The notes: generated by a model from the letters alone, not told the origin. DNA of 64,000 nucleotides from Mesorhizobium sp. M9A.F.Ca.ET.002.03.1.2 (GCF_003952365.1 NZ_CP034443.1:1-64000); one strand, 5' to 3'. Positions 9,750-22,342 are shown, counted from the first letter of the stretch. Translations and numbers: made by a program.

Positions 9750-10029
9750 ACTCAATCAGATGCGGGCAGCCAGCTGTCCGGCACGTATCGCGAACGTCCG
9801 GTTTACGCTGCATAGCGGCCGTTGAGGCCTGCGTTGCCGCTCTCCCGAAGCGGACATCCCTGGGGAACCTGGCGGCCTGAAGGCGGAATGGGTGATCCGA
9901 CGAAGGCCGAGAGCGCTGCGATCTAGCGAGGGCTGGAACAAGGCATGGTTCAAGGCCAGTGCCGGAGCGCCGCGCTAGCTGATTCCACACTTGTTGAAGC
10001 CGACATGATGGGAGACCTATCTAAGGCCC

Positions 10030-10668
10030 ATGTCCACACGCCAGAAAATGGATGCAGCTGCGAATTTGATCGAAGGGTGGACGCTCCCGTCTGCGGCCAC
10101 GCTTGGGTCATCGGTCCGAGCCAGAGGGATCGTTCGCGAAGTGCGAGCCCACCTGCCTTTGGCGGCGAAAAAGCTGCTCGGTATCGAGGTCGGGGTGCTC
10201 ACCTTGCGCATGCCGGAAGGCGCCTATGGCGATTTCCGGACTGCGTCGGCGATTGTGTCCAAAACGCTGGAAGGCATCGAAGGCCTGCCCGTAATTCCCC
10301 GTGAAGTCGAAGACATCCTGACGATCTCTTCGGCAGAGCGGCACCGGTGGCTCAAGGACGGCCGCTTGCAAAGCACAGGCACACGTACGGTGAAACTTCG
10401 TGGTCGCGCAAGGAAGGTAACTTTTCACGTGTTTGACCCACGTCACATCGAGGACGTGCTCGATCGCGACTTGGTTACGGTCTGGCGCGAGGACGACGCG
10501 ATAGCTGCTGCAGAGAATAGGCGGCGGGCCGCCGGAAAGGCCGCCCTGAAGCGTGCGCAAAAGAGCGGCCGCAGGGCCGCGTCTGCGCCTGACAGCACTC
10601 GGGACGAGGTGTCACGTCAGAAACTGAAGGGCTGGGACGAATTCGAGAGTGACGGACTTCTGCGCTGA
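10030..10668 (+). CDS. Hypothetical island protein, possible DNA-binding region
   Basis: A 212-residue soluble protein that I cannot assign. The middle (ILTISSAERHRWLKDGRL followed by VKLRGRARKVTFHVFDP) looks like a short helical unit and a basic strand, as in MerR- or excisionase-like DNA binders that read a residue at the wing. The C-terminal third is Arg/Lys/Ala-rich and probably helical or disordered. It is the first gene after the integrase on the same strand, about 280 bases downstream, so a role in island transfer or integration is possible but not shown. Confidence 0.6.
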   Translation: MSTRQKMDAAANLIEGWTLPSAATLGSSVRARGIVREVRAHLPLAAKKLLGIEVGVLTLRMPEGAYGDFRTASAIVSKTLEGIEGLPVIPREVEDILTISSAERHRWLKDGRLQSTGTRTVKLRGRARKVTFHVFDPRHIEDVLDRDLVTVWREDDAIAAAENRRRAAGKAALKRAQKSGRRAASAPDSTRDEVSRQKLKGWDEFESDGLLR

Positions 10669-11003
10669 TTCAGCGAAAAAAGATTCTTTCGCTGCTCCTG
10701 CCCACTACGACCGCACTGGCCCGAATCCTGATCCGGGTCGCGCGCCTGACCTCCGGGAGTCAATGGGCGTAAACAGTCCGCGAGTCTGGTTCCGGCCCAG
10801 GTAGGCGACAGTAACGGGCCGCCATATCGGCCGTTCACCACGGGCGACACCATTTCCCGAAAGCAGCGAGCCGTTGGCGCGCGTCATCGGTATCCCTTTT
10901 AAGTCCCAGGGGATACTGTTGCCGCCCATCAGCCGTCTTATCGGTATGGCGAAGCCGCTGATCTGTGTTAAGCCGCCGCCCGAACAGCCGAAGGAGTACA
11001 CCC
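10669..11003. other. Gap with no gene recognised
   Basis: About 335 bases between two plus-strand island genes. No credible protein, RNA gene or strong hairpin was seen. A ribosome-binding site (AAGGAG) at its right edge serves the next gene. A promoter is likely but not placed. Confidence 0.4.
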
Positions 11004-11219
11004 GTGAGCGAGCCGACCGTGGCCGAGGCGACCGACAGCATCTATGCATCGCTCCGGGCGAACAATGCCGACATCGATGCAAATATCGCGGCGCTCAAAG
11101 CGGCGCTGACGCGAGAGGGGATAGAACAGGCGGTGCTCGATCCGACCAGGCTGGCGCAGAACAACCGTTCGAGCCGCAAGGTGATGCAGGCTTATTTTCG
11201 GCAGCGCGGCGTGACGTGA
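11004..11219 (+). CDS. Small hypothetical protein
   Basis: A 71-residue protein that starts with GTG seven bases after a strong AAGGAG site. The sequence (ATDSIYASLRANNADIDANIAALKAAL) is almost all helix, followed by a short basic end (NNRSSRKVMQAYFRQRG). No signal peptide, cysteines or membrane segment. The size and helical content resemble small island-borne regulators or antitoxins, but I know no family. Its stop abuts the break point of a truncated minus-strand gene, so this gene marks one side of a recombination junction. Confidence 0.5.
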   Translation: MSEPTVAEATDSIYASLRANNADIDANIAALKAALTREGIEQAVLDPTRLAQNNRSSRKVMQAYFRQRGVT

Positions 11220-11769
11220 GGTGGGCCAATTCATGGAACACGAGCCCTGCAAGATACGTTTCATCTTGGCTGAGCATGGTGCTTAGCAGCGGGTCACTTG
11301 ACCAGCCAAGCGTGCAAAATGCAGTGATGCCCGTCAGATAGACGTCCAGGCCCTGCCTCTGAAGTGCGACAGCGGTTTCAATCGCAGACCTTTTGGAGAA
11401 GTATCCTCGGTACGGAACGCATCCGAACACCGGAAAGCACCATGTTCGTGGCGTCAGCGAGAATTCCGACGCTGCGAAGACGGCCCATGTCACGGCGTCC
11501 CGACCAACGTTGACATGGCTGCGGTAGCTATTGTTGTCTGGAAGCGCTAGTTCATCTATCGCAAACTGTCGGATGGCGCTCGCCGATTCCATTCGAGCGC
11601 GTAATGTCCCAGGGATCGAAGGATCGTCGATCAGCTCTTCGACATCCTGGCGCGCCGCCATGATCTCCACGTGACCCTTCAAGGATTGTGCGTAGTAAGA
11701 AATGCTGGTGCAACCTGCCAGGCTGGACATCACGATCATCGCAGCAACCGAACGAAAAAATGCACGCAT
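11095..11769 (-). pseudogene. Predicted aminopeptidase (DUF2265/COG4324 type), 3' half missing
   Basis: The start MRAFFRSVAAMIVMSSLAGC is a lipoprotein signal with an LAGC lipobox. The blocks SISYYAQSLKGHVEIM, FAIDELALPDNNSYRSHVNV, SEFSLTPRTWCFPVFGCVPYRG and LDVYLTGITAFCTLGW match the family of predicted membrane-anchored aminopeptidases. The homology runs to the zinc motif FHELAH (near 11225) and then stops; the remaining frame to 11095 is the antisense of the adjacent small gene and is unrelated. About one third of the family length, including the third zinc ligand region, is gone. This is a deletion or insertion junction, so the product should be inactive. Confidence 0.75.
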
Positions 11770-12343
11770 CACGGTTGCCCACGGCATTTGCTCACACGTC
11801 CGGATAGGGCAAACGTCGCAACTACGCCCGGTCCCAAACAGTGGCTCCAATTTGGTTGATGTCCTGGATGGGGGTTTAGGTTAGACGTTCGTCTTCGGCA
11901 AGATTGTCACAATGTGGTCATTCGCTGCCAAATTGCCGAATGTCCGCTATAAGCCGGACACGGCGACGTGGAACTATCCGCCTAGGAGGTCTTTTTCTCC
12001 TGAAGCTTCCGGTCGCATCCGGCCCAACGCTGTTGGTCCGCAATGCGCCCACGTCGGCCATAGACGCAAATTGTCTCCTCCCAGGAAGTAGTCGTTGCCG
12101 ATGACCATGCTCCAGGTCGTAGTCGCGCTAATAGCTGCCATTGGGAATCGTTCCGCGAAGATAGTTCGGGGAAGCTGAACGACGACCGTGCAAGCGGCCT
12201 GCCGAGGCCGTCGAAATTGTCTTCGAAATCGTTCCTATTGTCGAAAAGTCCGCTCTCGCCCTCTAGGCGGCCTGCTCGCAGAGGAAAACTTCACAACTAA
12301 TGCACAGTGTGTCACAATCTGAATTGGGAGCCTGGGGGGAAAT
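11770..12343. other. Long leader region before the Druantia genes
   Basis: About 570 bases between the truncated lipoprotein gene and druH. No convincing protein or RNA gene was seen; the region looks more A/T-rich than the flanking core and holds short inverted repeats. It must contain the promoter of the druH-druE transcript. A purine run (ggggggaaat) directly before the druH ATG is the probable ribosome-binding site. Confidence 0.45.
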
Positions 12344-15300
12344 ATGGACGAGCCGCGTCTAGGTCTACGCGGCGCTTACGAGGCCTTATTCCGATCGCGC
12401 GGATTATCGCTCCCTGATGGGCGCCCACTTTATCGCTACCGATTCAGCCGACAAGAGTTCGAGGGCGTTCGGGAGGTCCTAAAACGCCATGGACCGACCG
12501 CGCTGAACGACTCCCATGGTCAGGCTTTGTTCGTTGCTTTCACAGCCGAGTGGTATCGCCGGGAACGCGCCGGGGGGGCTTGGGACTGGATCAGACCCTT
12601 AGCTGTCCTTGGAATTCGATATCACGCGAATGATTCGGCCGCCGACGTGCGCTACGCGGTGGTGCGGGAAGCCGCCGAAGCTGGCTTGAAACGGTGGCGA
12701 CGCCCTCAGCCGACCGACGTGCCGCTCCTCTTCGGCGTAGTGCGCGAGGCGGGTTTTCCAGCTGCTGCCATCAAAGAGGGAACCTTGGGGTTATGGCTGA
12801 AGCGCAGCATCTTGGCGATCGAAATGGGCTTCACACCTGCCGAGGCCGTCGCAAGTGAGGCATGGCGGGCGGGCGAAACGCTTGTTCAGGCGCTGGTGGA
12901 GCCAGCCGTGGCGCTGTCCACGGTAACCGTTCGTTTCCGTCAACAATTGCCGCCCCTCCACGAACGAAATGACCGAGATCCCGTGCTCCACCTGGATTCT
13001 GTGGTGCCTGCTTGGCGCAACGATCTGCCTTTTGACTTGGAGGAAGGCGATTTTCGATCTCTGGTGGAAGACTTGGTCCGGACCCGGCGCGTCGAAGGGG
13101 GAGCCCTGGCGGCAAGCCGATTGCTGCGGCGCACCGCCGAAGGGTGGGCGCCGCGGGCCGAACTCACCTTGTCAGGTGAACTCGACGTGGTCCGAACATC
13201 TCCCCAATTGCAGGCAGCGATGGAAGGTGCCACTCGGCTGCGCATCTTTCCGCGGGGTGATCTGCCGGGTTTGAACCGGCCCATCGCCGTGCTGGAACAG
13301 GTGGAATCAGACGAGGCGACAGCGTGGGAGTCCCGTCCGCTGGTCAAGGCGTTCGAAGTTCCCGCTCGCCTGAACCAGGCAATTAGGTTGGCGGCAGTTG
13401 CAGGGGAGACCTTAGTCGAAGAGTTCACCGCGTTTGCCGGCGAGCCGGTAGACGCGCCTGTCCTCCTCTTCCAGCCAGATCCTGGCGTCGATTTTGAGAA
13501 CGCGCTTGAACTAAGATTCATTGGCAGTTCGCCCTTTCGAAGCACTCGGCCATGGCTGGCTATGGCTGTAACGCAGGAGGCTCGTTCAGCACTGAAGTTC
13601 GAACACCCTCCTTCTGACTTGGGAGACTGCATCCTCGATGGACGCTGTCTTCTGGCCTTCGTCGGGCAAGCTTCGCTCGACCTTGGTGATGGGCGTCTCA
13701 CGTGGCGTAGCGCGGCCGAGCGCGAGGATACGAAGCGACTGATCCTCACAGGAGAGACTCTACGGCGGGTGCGCGAGACGGTGTTCCTAGGGACGCCAAA
13801 GGCTTGGCTTTCGGATGGTCAGCATCACACGCTGGTTTCGTCGGAAGACCTAATTTGGCGGTCGTTGGGGAGAGGCTCGTGGCGTTCTTCGAACAAACAC
13901 GCGCCCCTGGGCAGGGTCGAGATCGCAATGAGGCGGGGCGGTGAACTGGTCGCTTGGACCTGCGCCGACGTTGCGCCGCGTGAATTGGTGCTATCGGGAG
14001 AACCGCGAACCCACTCGTTGAAAATCGAGAATCTGCTCGGGGCCAGCGTTGCGGCGAAGGGCGGTCAGATCCTTCCGATCTCCAGGAATGGTGATGACGC
14101 GCGCGTCGATCTTCGACTCCACACCCCAGGCGCGATGCTACACGTGGCGCTGCGATGGGACACCCAACTCGACCTAACGCTCGCTGATCCGATTGCCGAG
14201 CCGCTCCTGTTGACCCCGGACATGCGGCCCGCCGTAAGCCGGGCCCAGATTTCGATCGATCGACTGCATGGGTTCCGCCTGTTGGCGCCTGGCGGTCGCG
14301 ACCTATGGCTGGTGGTTCGGCAGGGCGCAGGACAGCCCGTGCAGGCCACGCGTCGTATCGACGGTCTCGTCCCGCTATCGGCCTTTCAAGACGAATTGCG
14401 GGATCTCCTTGGTAGCTTTCCGGACCTCGATGCGGAGGTGCGCCTGAGCTGGGCCGGTCGAGGTGACCACTTCGCCGAGATCGCCTGGTACGACGAAGAC
14501 CAGCCGCTGGTGGCCGAGAAAGGCATTTCGCCGTTCTCGGGCCTTTCGAGTATCCTTGGTTGGAATCTGGATGCGCTAGCGCTGACGCAGCCTACCGCGA
14601 AACTCTCCAACAACCTTCCACGCCTTTCCTTGCAGGAATTGCAGACGCGACTCCTGCAAGAGCTCGGTCCGGGCCCCTGGCTGATCTTCGGGCGAACCAA
14701 TGACGGGACCTCGCTCAGACCGAAGGTGGTCGCCCAACCACCGGGCGACGACGATCGTGGAAGTGCGCTTCGTCTGGCCTTCAGGATCGCACGACGTGAC
14801 GCCCGGGACGATGCATTTGCTACAGTGTTAAAGCACCCGGAAGCCTTGAACCGCGCTGATCTCCGCCTCTTGGTCGATCTGAGCGTGGCCGCGCGGGATC
14901 GCAACGTGCCCGTGCCGGCGATCGATGCCCTGCGGTCACTTTGCCGTGCCCCCCAGGCGGCTCCGTGGATCCTGTCGACCTGCGACACTCTTGAGGAGCG
15001 CGACGCCGTGATCCGGCTACAAAGTGAGTTACCCTTCCTCTGGTGCGCAACGGAAGTCGAGCACTGGGTGTCTGCGTTTCGAACGAGAATTGACGAGTTG
15101 GAGCGCCGCCTGGAACGGTTGGAACTACCGACTGCCGACGCAGGGCGCAATGTGGCGGCCGCCCTCGGCCAAATCGCTGATCTGGAGCCCGGGCTAGCGA
15201 CTCATGCGTGGATCACCTTCCTATTGGTCGCGCCACGAGCAGATTTGGAACCCGGCCTCATCGGAAGGCTATGCCGGCGTCCGAAGGAAACGCTTCGGGA

Positions 15301-15607
15301 ACTCGCCGAAGCGTTCGTGACTCGTCAGAGTGAGCATCGCGAGCCACCGACCGGATTGCATCTCGCGGGGCTCCTGCCAGAGCGACGCGAGCTTTGGGAG
15401 CGGTACGACCCAGCCTTCGCGGATTTGATCGCTGCTCCCCTAGTGGCGGCGCGAATGGCGGCCGGCAAACTCCATCAAAACCCGCAGGTTGTCGGACGAT
15501 GTCGGGCCGCTTGGCTCCACGACCGTCAGCTCTTCGAGAGCGCTCTCGCCGTCGCCCTTGGACGCGAGACTATAGACCCCGGCACCACCCAACGAATGGA
15601 CCTGTGA
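12344..15607 (+). CDS. druH: DruH-like protein, Druantia type III
   Basis: A 1,087-residue soluble protein directly upstream of a giant DUF1998 helicase, the two-gene layout of Druantia type III anti-phage systems. The N-terminus ([37 protein letters not shown]) resembles the large partner protein of such pairs (also annotated as STY4851/ECs_5259-like). No nuclease, ATPase or membrane motif is visible. The middle is beta-rich, and the last 250 residues are helical with a coiled-coil-like patch ([14 protein letters not shown]). Its TGA overlaps the ATG of druE by one base, so translation is coupled. The name rests mainly on context and length; sequence-level support is weaker. Confidence 0.7.
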   Translation: MDEPRLGLRGAYEALFRSRGLSLPDGRPLYRYRFSRQEFEGVREVLKRHGPTALNDSHGQALFVAFTAEWYRRERAGGAWDWIRPLAVLGIRYHANDSAADVRYAVVREAAEAGLKRWRRPQPTDVPLLFGVVREAGFPAAAIKEGTLGLWLKRSILAIEMGFTPAEAVASEAWRAGETLVQALVEPAVALSTVTVRFRQQLPPLHERNDRDPVLHLDSVVPAWRNDLPFDLEEGDFRSLVEDLVRTRRVEGGALAASRLLRRTAEGWAPRAELTLSGELDVVRTSPQLQAAMEGATRLRIFPRGDLPGLNRPIAVLEQVESDEATAWESRPLVKAFEVPARLNQAIRLAAVAGETLVEEFTAFAGEPVDAPVLLFQPDPGVDFENALELRFIGSSPFRSTRPWLAMAVTQEARSALKFEHPPSDLGDCILDGRCLLAFVGQASLDLGDGRLTWRSAAEREDTKRLILTGETLRRVRETVFLGTPKAWLSDGQHHTLVSSEDLIWRSLGRGSWRSSNKHAPLGRVEIAMRRGGELVAWTCADVAPRELVLSGEPRTHSLKIENLLGASVAAKGGQILPISRNGDDARVDLRLHTPGAMLHVALRWDTQLDLTLADPIAEPLLLTPDMRPAVSRAQISIDRLHGFRLLAPGGRDLWLVVRQGAGQPVQATRRIDGLVPLSAFQDELRDLLGSFPDLDAEVRLSWAGRGDHFAEIAWYDEDQPLVAEKGISPFSGLSSILGWNLDALALTQPTAKLSNNLPRLSLQELQTRLLQELGPGPWLIFGRTNDGTSLRPKVVAQPPGDDDRGSALRLAFRIARRDARDDAFATVLKHPEALNRADLRLLVDLSVAARDRNVPVPAIDALRSLCRAPQAAPWILSTCDTLEERDAVIRLQSELPFLWCATEVEHWVSAFRTRIDELERRLERLELPTADAGRNVAAALGQIADLEPGLATHAWITFLLVAPRADLEPGLIGRLCRRPKETLRELAEAFVTRQSEHREPPTGLHLAGLLPERRELWERYDPAFADLIAAPLVAARMAAGKLHQNPQVVGRCRAAWLHDRQLFESALAVALGRETIDPGTTQRMDL

Positions 15608-18600
15608 TGGAAATCGAGAGGCTTCTGGCGCGGCTGCCACGCGATGCTGCAGATGCGATTGTCGGTATGGCTCGACTCCGTTCAGTCGATCTCAATCGGC
15701 ATCTGCGTGAGGGCTTGGGTGCGCGCGCTGGTCAGCCTAACTCGGCCCTCTCCGAACCGTTTGTCGAAGGCGCTTATCCCTGGTTGCCGTTAGAGGGCGG
15801 TTGGGGCGGATTGCCGGCTGGCCTTTTGCACCCAAGAACGCTCGAAGTTCTGCGTGAAGTCGCATACCCGCCCTACACCCACCAGGTGGACGCTTGGAAG
15901 CAGCTTTGCGGCGAACGCGCCGCTTCGGTGATCGTGTCGAGCGGCACAGGCTCAGGGAAGACAGAATGCTTTTTGACACCGATTTTGGATGGGCTGGTTC
16001 GATCCTCCGATAGCGGTGCAAAACCGCTCGAAGGAGTGCGCGCGCTGATGCTCTATCCGCTCAACGCACTTATCGCCAGCCAGGAGGAGCGGCTGTCAAA
16101 GTGGTTCGCCCCCTTCGGCGGAGCGCTGCGCTACTGCCTCTACAATGGCGACACGCCGGAGAGTGTGCGGAGCACCGCCGCGCGTGGGGAACCCTGGAAG
16201 GTCGCTGATAGGACGACACTCAGGCGCTCGCCTCCGCCGGTTCTTGTCACCAACGTTACCATGCTGGAGTACATGCTGATCCGGCAGAAGGACGCACCGA
16301 TCCTGCGGGCGTCACAAGGTACGCTTGACTTCGTGGTACTGGACGAAGCGCACTCATATGTCGGCGCCCAGGCGGCCGAAATTGCTCTCCTACTACGCCG
16401 CGTCGCGCTTGCTTTCGGTCGCAAACCCGAAGAGCTCCGATACGTCGCGACCTCAGCGACGATCGGCGGCCCGGACGCCGCCGAGCTACGATCCTTCCTT
16501 CGAGATCTGTCAGGCGCACCAGAGCAAAATATTCACGTGGTAAGAGGTGTTAGGGCGTCGCTACCGGCCTCTCCTGCCCTCAATAGCAATCTCATCGAAC
16601 TTGACGAGATAGCGGGCATGGAACCGCTCCAGGCCGGTGAGATCTTCGCTAAGTCTGCACCGCTAAGGGTCCTGAGGGAGCAGTTCAGAGCCGGCGCCAT
16701 CGTAGGCTGGAGCGGCTGGAGCGCGCAGGCGCGCCAGATCGGCGGCGCGGACGTAGACCCGAGGCGCCTGCTTGTCGAAGCGTCAAGGGCGAAGGACCCA
16801 CATTCCGATCCGGCGCTGGCCAGCGCTGGCGGAGACTCAATCCTGCCGGTCCGCCTACACCTCTTCCACCGGACGCTTTCCGGTCTCTGGGCCTGCGTGA
16901 ACCCGACCTGTCCCGGGCGGCCCGCCGCATCTGAAGCAGCCGACTGGCACTTCGGCGCCGTCTTCCTCGAATCGCGAGAGCATTGCTCACACTGCGGATC
17001 GCTCGTGCTCGAATGGGCCTATTGCATTCAATGCGGCGATGGTGCGCTCAAGGCTGAAGAAACTGCCGACGGATCGCATCTTGTGGCCTGGACAGGCGGC
17101 ACAGGGGACGGTGAGTTCGAGCAAACGCTCGATCGCGACGAAACCTTCGGCGCCGAAGACGACACACAAGACGATGCGCCGCTGACCACATCCCCGGTCG
17201 TGAACCGCCGATATTTAGGGGCGCGCGGGGCACGGCCGTCTCCGATAATCCGCTTCGAGCCAAAAACCGGTGCGATCGTCGAGACCGTGGACGGCGCGGG
17301 GTTACCAACGACCGCGAGCCGCCACGTAGGTGAGTGTCCATGTTGCGGCTGGGCACCCAAGAAGGTGGACCTCGAGGCCGGCGTGCTTCGATCGCTCGTC
17401 GCGGGTGCGCCCTACTTGATGTCTCAGATCACCCCTGGACTCGTCGGGCACCTATCGCCAAAACCTGACGCTGACGAGCCCTTGCCGCTCGACGGCCGGC
17501 AACTGATTACCTTCACCGATGCGCGGCAGGGCACGGCCCGACACGCGGCGAACTTGCAGGTGGCATCGGAGCGCGGCTTCGTCCGAAGCTTTCTCTACCA
17601 CTTTGTGCAGGATCGTCCCGTGCGGGACGACCAGGCCATCGCCGCGATCGAGGCTAAGCTCAAGCGACTGGCCTCCGACGAGCAGGACGGGATCACTCTC
17701 AGCCTCATGGCTGACCTTCGGTTGGCGCGAATCAGGCTCGAAGGGGTCGCCACCCCGAAGGCCTGGCGCCAACTTGTCGATCGACTCGCCGCTGAGCCCA
17801 CAATCAACCGCTTTCTCTCGAATCTCTGGGTCGAGCGCGAAGAGACTTTCTCCGACCCAGCGCGGCTCGCTGAATTCATGCTATATCGGGAGATCATGCG
17901 ACGGCCCGTCCGCGCCAACAGCGCTGAGACATTGGGCCTTTTGCGCTTGACCATTCCCGGCCTGGACGAGCCCAACGTGGTCGTTCCGGCTTCCGCAACG
18001 CGCTTAGGGTTGAATGCAGACGACTGGCGCGACCTCGTGCGCCTTCTCCTTACGCATTTTGTCCGAACTAACGTCATCCTGGATTTCGACGCTAAACGTT
18101 GGATGCGTTGGATTGACCGCCGCCAGAGCCACGTGGAAATGGTACCTTTCGAGCCTGCGCTTCCCTCAAGCCGATACGTCCGCTTCTGGCCACACCCCTA
18201 CGGTCCAAGACCTTCTCGCGTGGTTCGGATGCTTGTCCAGGCGCTTGGTCTCGATCGCGATGATCCAAGCGTTCGGGATGACTTGAACGAACTTCTGCGG
18301 GCAGCATGGTCGACGTTGCAAAGGTTCATGACGGTCAGTCCGAATGGCTTCCGGCTACGGCTCGGCGACATGAATGTCACGCCGATCGAAAGGGCCTTCT
18401 GGTGCCCCAACACTCGACGTCTGGTGGACACGACCTTCCGCGGACTAAGCCCATACGACAAGCTCGGTGTGCACCCGAAAGCCGAAGCCGTCGACATGCC
18501 GACCCTGCCGTTTCCATGGCGCCGTGATGCCCACGGAGGTCGCGTCTCCGATTCAATTCTCGACGACTGGCTAGCGACCGATGAACGTGTCTCGCTCCTG

Positions 18601-21600
18601 AGGGCCAAGGGGGCCTGGGGCGATCAGCAGGATCGCGCGGCGAGGTTCTCGCCGTGGCTGCGCGCGGCGGAGCACTCCGCTCAGCAACCGAGTTTCCTGC
18701 TCCGCGACTACGAAAACGCCTTCAAATCTGGAAAAGTCAACGTCCTTGGATGCTCGACCACCATGGAGATGGGCGTTGACATTGGAAGCATCGAGGCGGT
18801 TCTAAACACCAATGCGCCACCGGCGATCGCTAATTACCGGCAGCGTGTCGGCCGGGCGGGACGGGCGCGTCAGCCGATCGCTCTTGGCCTGACGATTTGC
18901 AAGGATCGACCGCTCGACCGACTCGCGTTCGCAGATCCCGGCGCCTTCCTGGCGCGAGAAGCGCCCGCGCCGGTGGTCAGTCTCGAAAGCCCAACCATCG
19001 CTCGACGTCACGCCCACGCCCTTCTTCTTGCGCGCTTTCTGGCCACTCAGGGCGCCGAACTTCACAAACTGACGAATGGCGCCTTTTTCGGCCTCGGACT
19101 CAGCGCAGAAGTCCTGAATAACTTGCCTTGGCGTCGCTTCCTAGCATGGCTCGACGCCGCCGCTGCAGGTCTCAAGACGATGACATCGGATCTTGAGGAG
19201 GTGTTGCGCGGGACCCCCGTGCGACCAGACCCCGACCTCTTCGAAGGTGTCCGGGATACGATCGAGCGCATTCAGTCGGATTTGAGCGCGGAATGGGACG
19301 CACTAAGGGGCGATGAGCCGGATGCCGAAACCTCTGTGGTATCCAAGGCGCGGGACTTCCAACGTCGGAGGCTCCAGGGAAATTACCTTTTGGGTGAACT
19401 CGCCGGTCGCGGATTCCTACCGTCATATGGCTTCCCGAGCGACGTGGTGTCCTTCGTGACGGAGACTGGGGTCGAGCGACACAAGCGAGAGGACTCTGGC
19501 GAGAACCGCTTTAGTTCTCGAGGATACCCATCCCGACAACGCGACATCGCCATATTCGAGTATGCGCCTGGGCGGAGCTTGGTGGTGGACGGTGTCGTGC
19601 GAGAGTCCGCGGGCGTCACGCTGAATTGGAAACGCCCCGCCGATAAGGCCGGTGTGCGGGAGGTGCAAAGCCTTCGTCAGATGCGCCATTGTCAGTCCTG
19701 CGGCGCGTTACTGTCGGCGCCATCCGCCGTGTCTCCCGGCGCCTGCCCCGATTGCGGCAGCTCTGACTTCAAGATCATGCGATTCCTCGCTCCAGCCGGT
19801 TTTGCCGTCGACGCGCGCTACGAAGTTCATGATGACCCCTCGGACACCGGGACTTCAATGCTCGTCGACCCCTGGGTCTCGGCGCGCACTCTGGCTTGGC
19901 GCGCTCTCCCGGACCCAAACGTCGGGCGCCTCCGGACCGGCTCGGACGGTCTGGTCTTCTGGTTCAATCCAGGTCCGCACGGCCATGGGTTCGAGGTCTG
20001 CCTGCACTGTGGCCGCGCGGAAGCCGAACACCAAGCGGATGGCACCGGGTCCCTCGCGGGGCACCGTCCACTTCGCGGAGGCCCCCGTGCGGCCGACGAA
20101 CGCACCTGCACAGGCGCGCCGGAGATCAACCCCTATGCCGTGGCGCGCCATCTACGACTCGGTCACGAAATTCGAACCGACGTCTGCGAAATACAACTCT
20201 ACGACTGCGCCAGCCGTGAAGTGGCGCTGACGGTGGCTTTGGCGATCAGAGAAGCGGCCGCGCGTCGCCTCGGCGTGGATGCTGACGAGATGGGCTTTGC
20301 GGCGCCTCCCGCCATCCATCCTGCCGGCCAGCGCAATTGGACCGCTGCTGTCTTCGACCGGGCGAGCGGAGGCGCCGGCTTCTCTGCCACGATAGCTCGT
20401 GATCCCATCGGCATACTTAACGAGGCTAGAGACTTGCTGGACTGCAGCAAGTTGGGCCGTTGTGGCGATCCCGATGCAGTATTCGCCTGCCCTCGCTGCG
20501 TGCTCTCGGTTGATAGCCAACATGCGGTCGAAGGCACCGACCGGAGGGCAGCGCATTCCCTACTCACCGCCATTGGACGCAGTCTGGACCTTCCCAAGCG
20601 CTTCCGACTGTTCGGACCTGCCACCGAATATGAATCCGCACCTCTCCCCCAAGCACTCTCCGACCGCCTTGGGGACGATGCGTCGAATACACTGGTCGTG
20701 TTCATGTCAGGGCCTCCTGCAGAGTGGGAATTGGAGACTTGGCAAATGGCGCCCGTTCTGGAACGCTGGGGCGCTCGCGGGCGCGGGGTGCAGATCGCAG
20801 TCGACGCGAGCGCGCTGACCGCTACCGATGCCGTCACGCGTCGGAACGTGGTACTATGGGCTCAGCGCGCACGCGTCGACATCGTAGCGCGAAACGAAGT
20901 CGACAACGACGCCTGGCTGGCGGGTGTGGTCTCGACACGTGGGCTAACCGCTTGGGCATCATCGTCTGCATCCGCGAAGGCCGTGGGTATTGGTTGGGGC
21001 TCTGTCTCCGATGCTCCGGTGGTACGAGGTGCAACGGCGCTTGCCGCGCCGCGGGAGCGGCTAGATGTATCCGCCCTGCTCTCGGCCGGCGGCAGTGAGG
21101 CCATTTTCGAGATTGCTGATGAGCTCGACGGACCAGCCGCGGGTTTCGGTGCCCGGCTCAGGGCGCTGTTGCGCGCGCGCTCGACGGAATTAGCGCAGGT
21201 ATTCTCTGCCCCGTGTTTGGAGATTCGCTATTCGGACAAGTACCTGTTCAATCCGCTGTCCATCCGTCTCCTGACGGAAGTGGTCGCCGCCTTCAGCGAC
21301 TATGACACCAACGTCAAAGTGCAGACTCTCGCCGCCAAGACCGGCGGTGGGGCTCGTACAGGACCGTGGTTGCATAGGGATTGGGCCGACCTAGTTACGC
21401 GTACGGCGGTTATGGAGCAATCGCTTGTCGAGGTGGTGCCGAAAGTGCAGGTGTCACAAGTCCAATCCGCGCCGCACCGCCGTCGCCTTGAATTTCGAAC
21501 GCCGCGTGGCTCTGGCACGATCTTCTTTGATCAGGGAATGGGCTCATGGCGAGTTACCGACGAACACCACGATCATGCTAGCTCAATCTCTGAGCAGGTG

Positions 21601-21672
21601 ACGAGCCTTAAACGACCGTTCTCAGTTCTCAACGGTCTAGATGGGACGTTCCTTGCGGTGAGACTTGACTGA
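15607..21672 (+). CDS. druE: DruE-like DEAD/DEAH helicase with DUF1998 domain, Druantia type III
   Basis: A 2,021-residue superfamily 2 helicase. Walker A is [12 protein letters not shown] (Lys near residue 118), the DEAH box [10 protein letters not shown] is near 246, and motif III is TSATIGG. Motif V/VI blocks [15 protein letters not shown] and [12 protein letters not shown] lie near residues 1055-1090. Several CxxC pairs (CPCCGW; CQSCG...CPDCGSS near 1362) suggest zinc-binding insertions, and the C-terminal part has the DUF1998 cysteine cluster ([12 protein letters not shown] near 1628). A phospholipase-D-like or nuclease tail is not evident. This architecture and size define DruE, the shared helicase of all Druantia types. 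The start used here overlaps the druH stop; the frame stays open upstream but inside druH. It appears intact. Confidence 0.85.
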   Translation: MEIERLLARLPRDAADAIVGMARLRSVDLNRHLREGLGARAGQPNSALSEPFVEGAYPWLPLEGGWGGLPAGLLHPRTLEVLREVAYPPYTHQVDAWKQLCGERAASVIVSSGTGSGKTECFLTPILDGLVRSSDSGAKPLEGVRALMLYPLNALIASQEERLSKWFAPFGGALRYCLYNGDTPESVRSTAARGEPWKVADRTTLRRSPPPVLVTNVTMLEYMLIRQKDAPILRASQGTLDFVVLDEAHSYVGAQAAEIALLLRRVALAFGRKPEELRYVATSATIGGPDAAELRSFLRDLSGAPEQNIHVVRGVRASLPASPALNSNLIELDEIAGMEPLQAGEIFAKSAPLRVLREQFRAGAIVGWSGWSAQARQIGGADVDPRRLLVEASRAKDPHSDPALASAGGDSILPVRLHLFHRTLSGLWACVNPTCPGRPAASEAADWHFGAVFLESREHCSHCGSLVLEWAYCIQCGDGALKAEETADGSHLVAWTGGTGDGEFEQTLDRDETFGAEDDTQDDAPLTTSPVVNRRYLGARGARPSPIIRFEPKTGAIVETVDGAGLPTTASRHVGECPCCGWAPKKVDLEAGVLRSLVAGAPYLMSQITPGLVGHLSPKPDADEPLPLDGRQLITFTDARQGTARHAANLQVASERGFVRSFLYHFVQDRPVRDDQAIAAIEAKLKRLASDEQDGITLSLMADLRLARIRLEGVATPKAWRQLVDRLAAEPTINRFLSNLWVEREETFSDPARLAEFMLYREIMRRPVRANSAETLGLLRLTIPGLDEPNVVVPASATRLGLNADDWRDLVRLLLTHFVRTNVILDFDAKRWMRWIDRRQSHVEMVPFEPALPSSRYVRFWPHPYGPRPSRVVRMLVQALGLDRDDPSVRDDLNELLRAAWSTLQRFMTVSPNGFRLRLGDMNVTPIERAFWCPNTRRLVDTTFRGLSPYDKLGVHPKAEAVDMPTLPFPWRRDAHGGRVSDSILDDWLATDERVSLLRAKGAWGDQQDRAARFSPWLRAAEHSAQQPSFLLRDYENAFKSGKVNVLGCSTTMEMGVDIGSIEAVLNTNAPPAIANYRQRVGRAGRARQPIALGLTICKDRPLDRLAFADPGAFLAREAPAPVVSLESPTIARRHAHALLLARFLATQGAELHKLTNGAFFGLGLSAEVLNNLPWRRFLAWLDAAAAGLKTMTSDLEEVLRGTPVRPDPDLFEGVRDTIERIQSDLSAEWDALRGDEPDAETSVVSKARDFQRRRLQGNYLLGELAGRGFLPSYGFPSDVVSFVTETGVERHKREDSGENRFSSRGYPSRQRDIAIFEYAPGRSLVVDGVVRESAGVTLNWKRPADKAGVREVQSLRQMRHCQSCGALLSAPSAVSPGACPDCGSSDFKIMRFLAPAGFAVDARYEVHDDPSDTGTSMLVDPWVSARTLAWRALPDPNVGRLRTGSDGLVFWFNPGPHGHGFEVCLHCGRAEAEHQADGTGSLAGHRPLRGGPRAADERTCTGAPEINPYAVARHLRLGHEIRTDVCEIQLYDCASREVALTVALAIREAAARRLGVDADEMGFAAPPAIHPAGQRNWTAAVFDRASGGAGFSATIARDPIGILNEARDLLDCSKLGRCGDPDAVFACPRCVLSVDSQHAVEGTDRRAAHSLLTAIGRSLDLPKRFRLFGPATEYESAPLPQALSDRLGDDASNTLVVFMSGPPAEWELETWQMAPVLERWGARGRGVQIAVDASALTATDAVTRRNVVLWAQRARVDIVARNEVDNDAWLAGVVSTRGLTAWASSSASAKAVGIGWGSVSDAPVVRGATALAAPRERLDVSALLSAGGSEAIFEIADELDGPAAGFGARLRALLRARSTELAQVFSAPCLEIRYSDKYLFNPLSIRLLTEVVAAFSDYDTNVKVQTLAAKTGGGARTGPWLHRDWADLVTRTAVMEQSLVEVVPKVQVSQVQSAPHRRRLEFRTPRGSGTIFFDQGMGSWRVTDEHHDHASSISEQVTSLKRPFSVLNGLDGTFLAVRLD

Positions 21673-21808
21673 GAGTCGACTCCTCAAGGAATGCACGGTT
21701 CAGCGTGAATGGCGCGTCCGGCCAACTTTGGCGCCTGAAGGCAGCTGTTTTTGCGACGTTCGCCTATAGCGTCGCAGGCGGCTGCATCCCTAATGAGCAC
21801 TGAGAACC

Positions 21809-22342
21809 ATGACCTGTGACCATATAGACAACGACGATTATCCCGTTAGTTCACAGCGCAGCAGGATAATGCGTTCGGTACGGCAAAAGGACACGTCGCC
21901 CGAGATGAAAGTGCGATCGGCTCTTCATGCCGCCGGTCTGCGATACCGCCTTCATGTTAAGGGCCTCCCGGGAACGCCGGATCTCGTTTTTCCCCGGCGA
22001 AAGGTCGTGGTATTCGTTCATGGCTGTTTCTGGCATCGCCATCCGGGCTGCCATCTCGCGACCACGCCAAAGTCCAGGGTCGCGTTCTGGACGGAGAAGT
22101 TTAGGCGCAATCGGGAGCGTGACGCCGCTGCTGCGGGCGCACTTCGTTCGCGGGGCTGGGCTGTCGTGGAGGTGTGGGAATGCGAGATAAAGCGTAACGA
22201 CTACCTGGAGCCGCTCCTACAAATATTGCGACTGGCGATAGATGCGCGGATGAGCCAACCACACCGCCTTCATCGAAGCTTTAACGCTAGTCTCAGACGG
22301 AAAACTTCCGAATCCGGAACGCGAGGTGCGGAGGGAGGATGA
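21809..22342 (+). CDS. vsr: Very short patch repair endonuclease Vsr
   Basis: A 177-residue PD-(D/E)XK-type nuclease that nicks 5' of T in T:G mismatches made by deamination of 5-methylcytosine. The family blocks are all present: RSRIMRSVRQKDTSPEMKVR, GLPGTPDLVFPRRKVVVFVHGCFWHRHPGC (catalytic Asp in GTPDLVF and the zinc/HCFWHxHPxC site) and FWTEKFRRNRERD with VVEVWECE. It normally accompanies a C5-cytosine methyltransferase; one lies 2.7 kb away on the opposite strand. It starts 136 bases after druE. Its 3' end overlaps the converging HNH gene by about 50 bases. Confidence 0.95.
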   Translation: MTCDHIDNDDYPVSSQRSRIMRSVRQKDTSPEMKVRSALHAAGLRYRLHVKGLPGTPDLVFPRRKVVVFVHGCFWHRHPGCHLATTPKSRVAFWTEKFRRNRERDAAAAGALRSRGWAVVEVWECEIKRNDYLEPLLQILRLAIDARMSQPHRLHRSFNASLRRKTSESGTRGAEGG

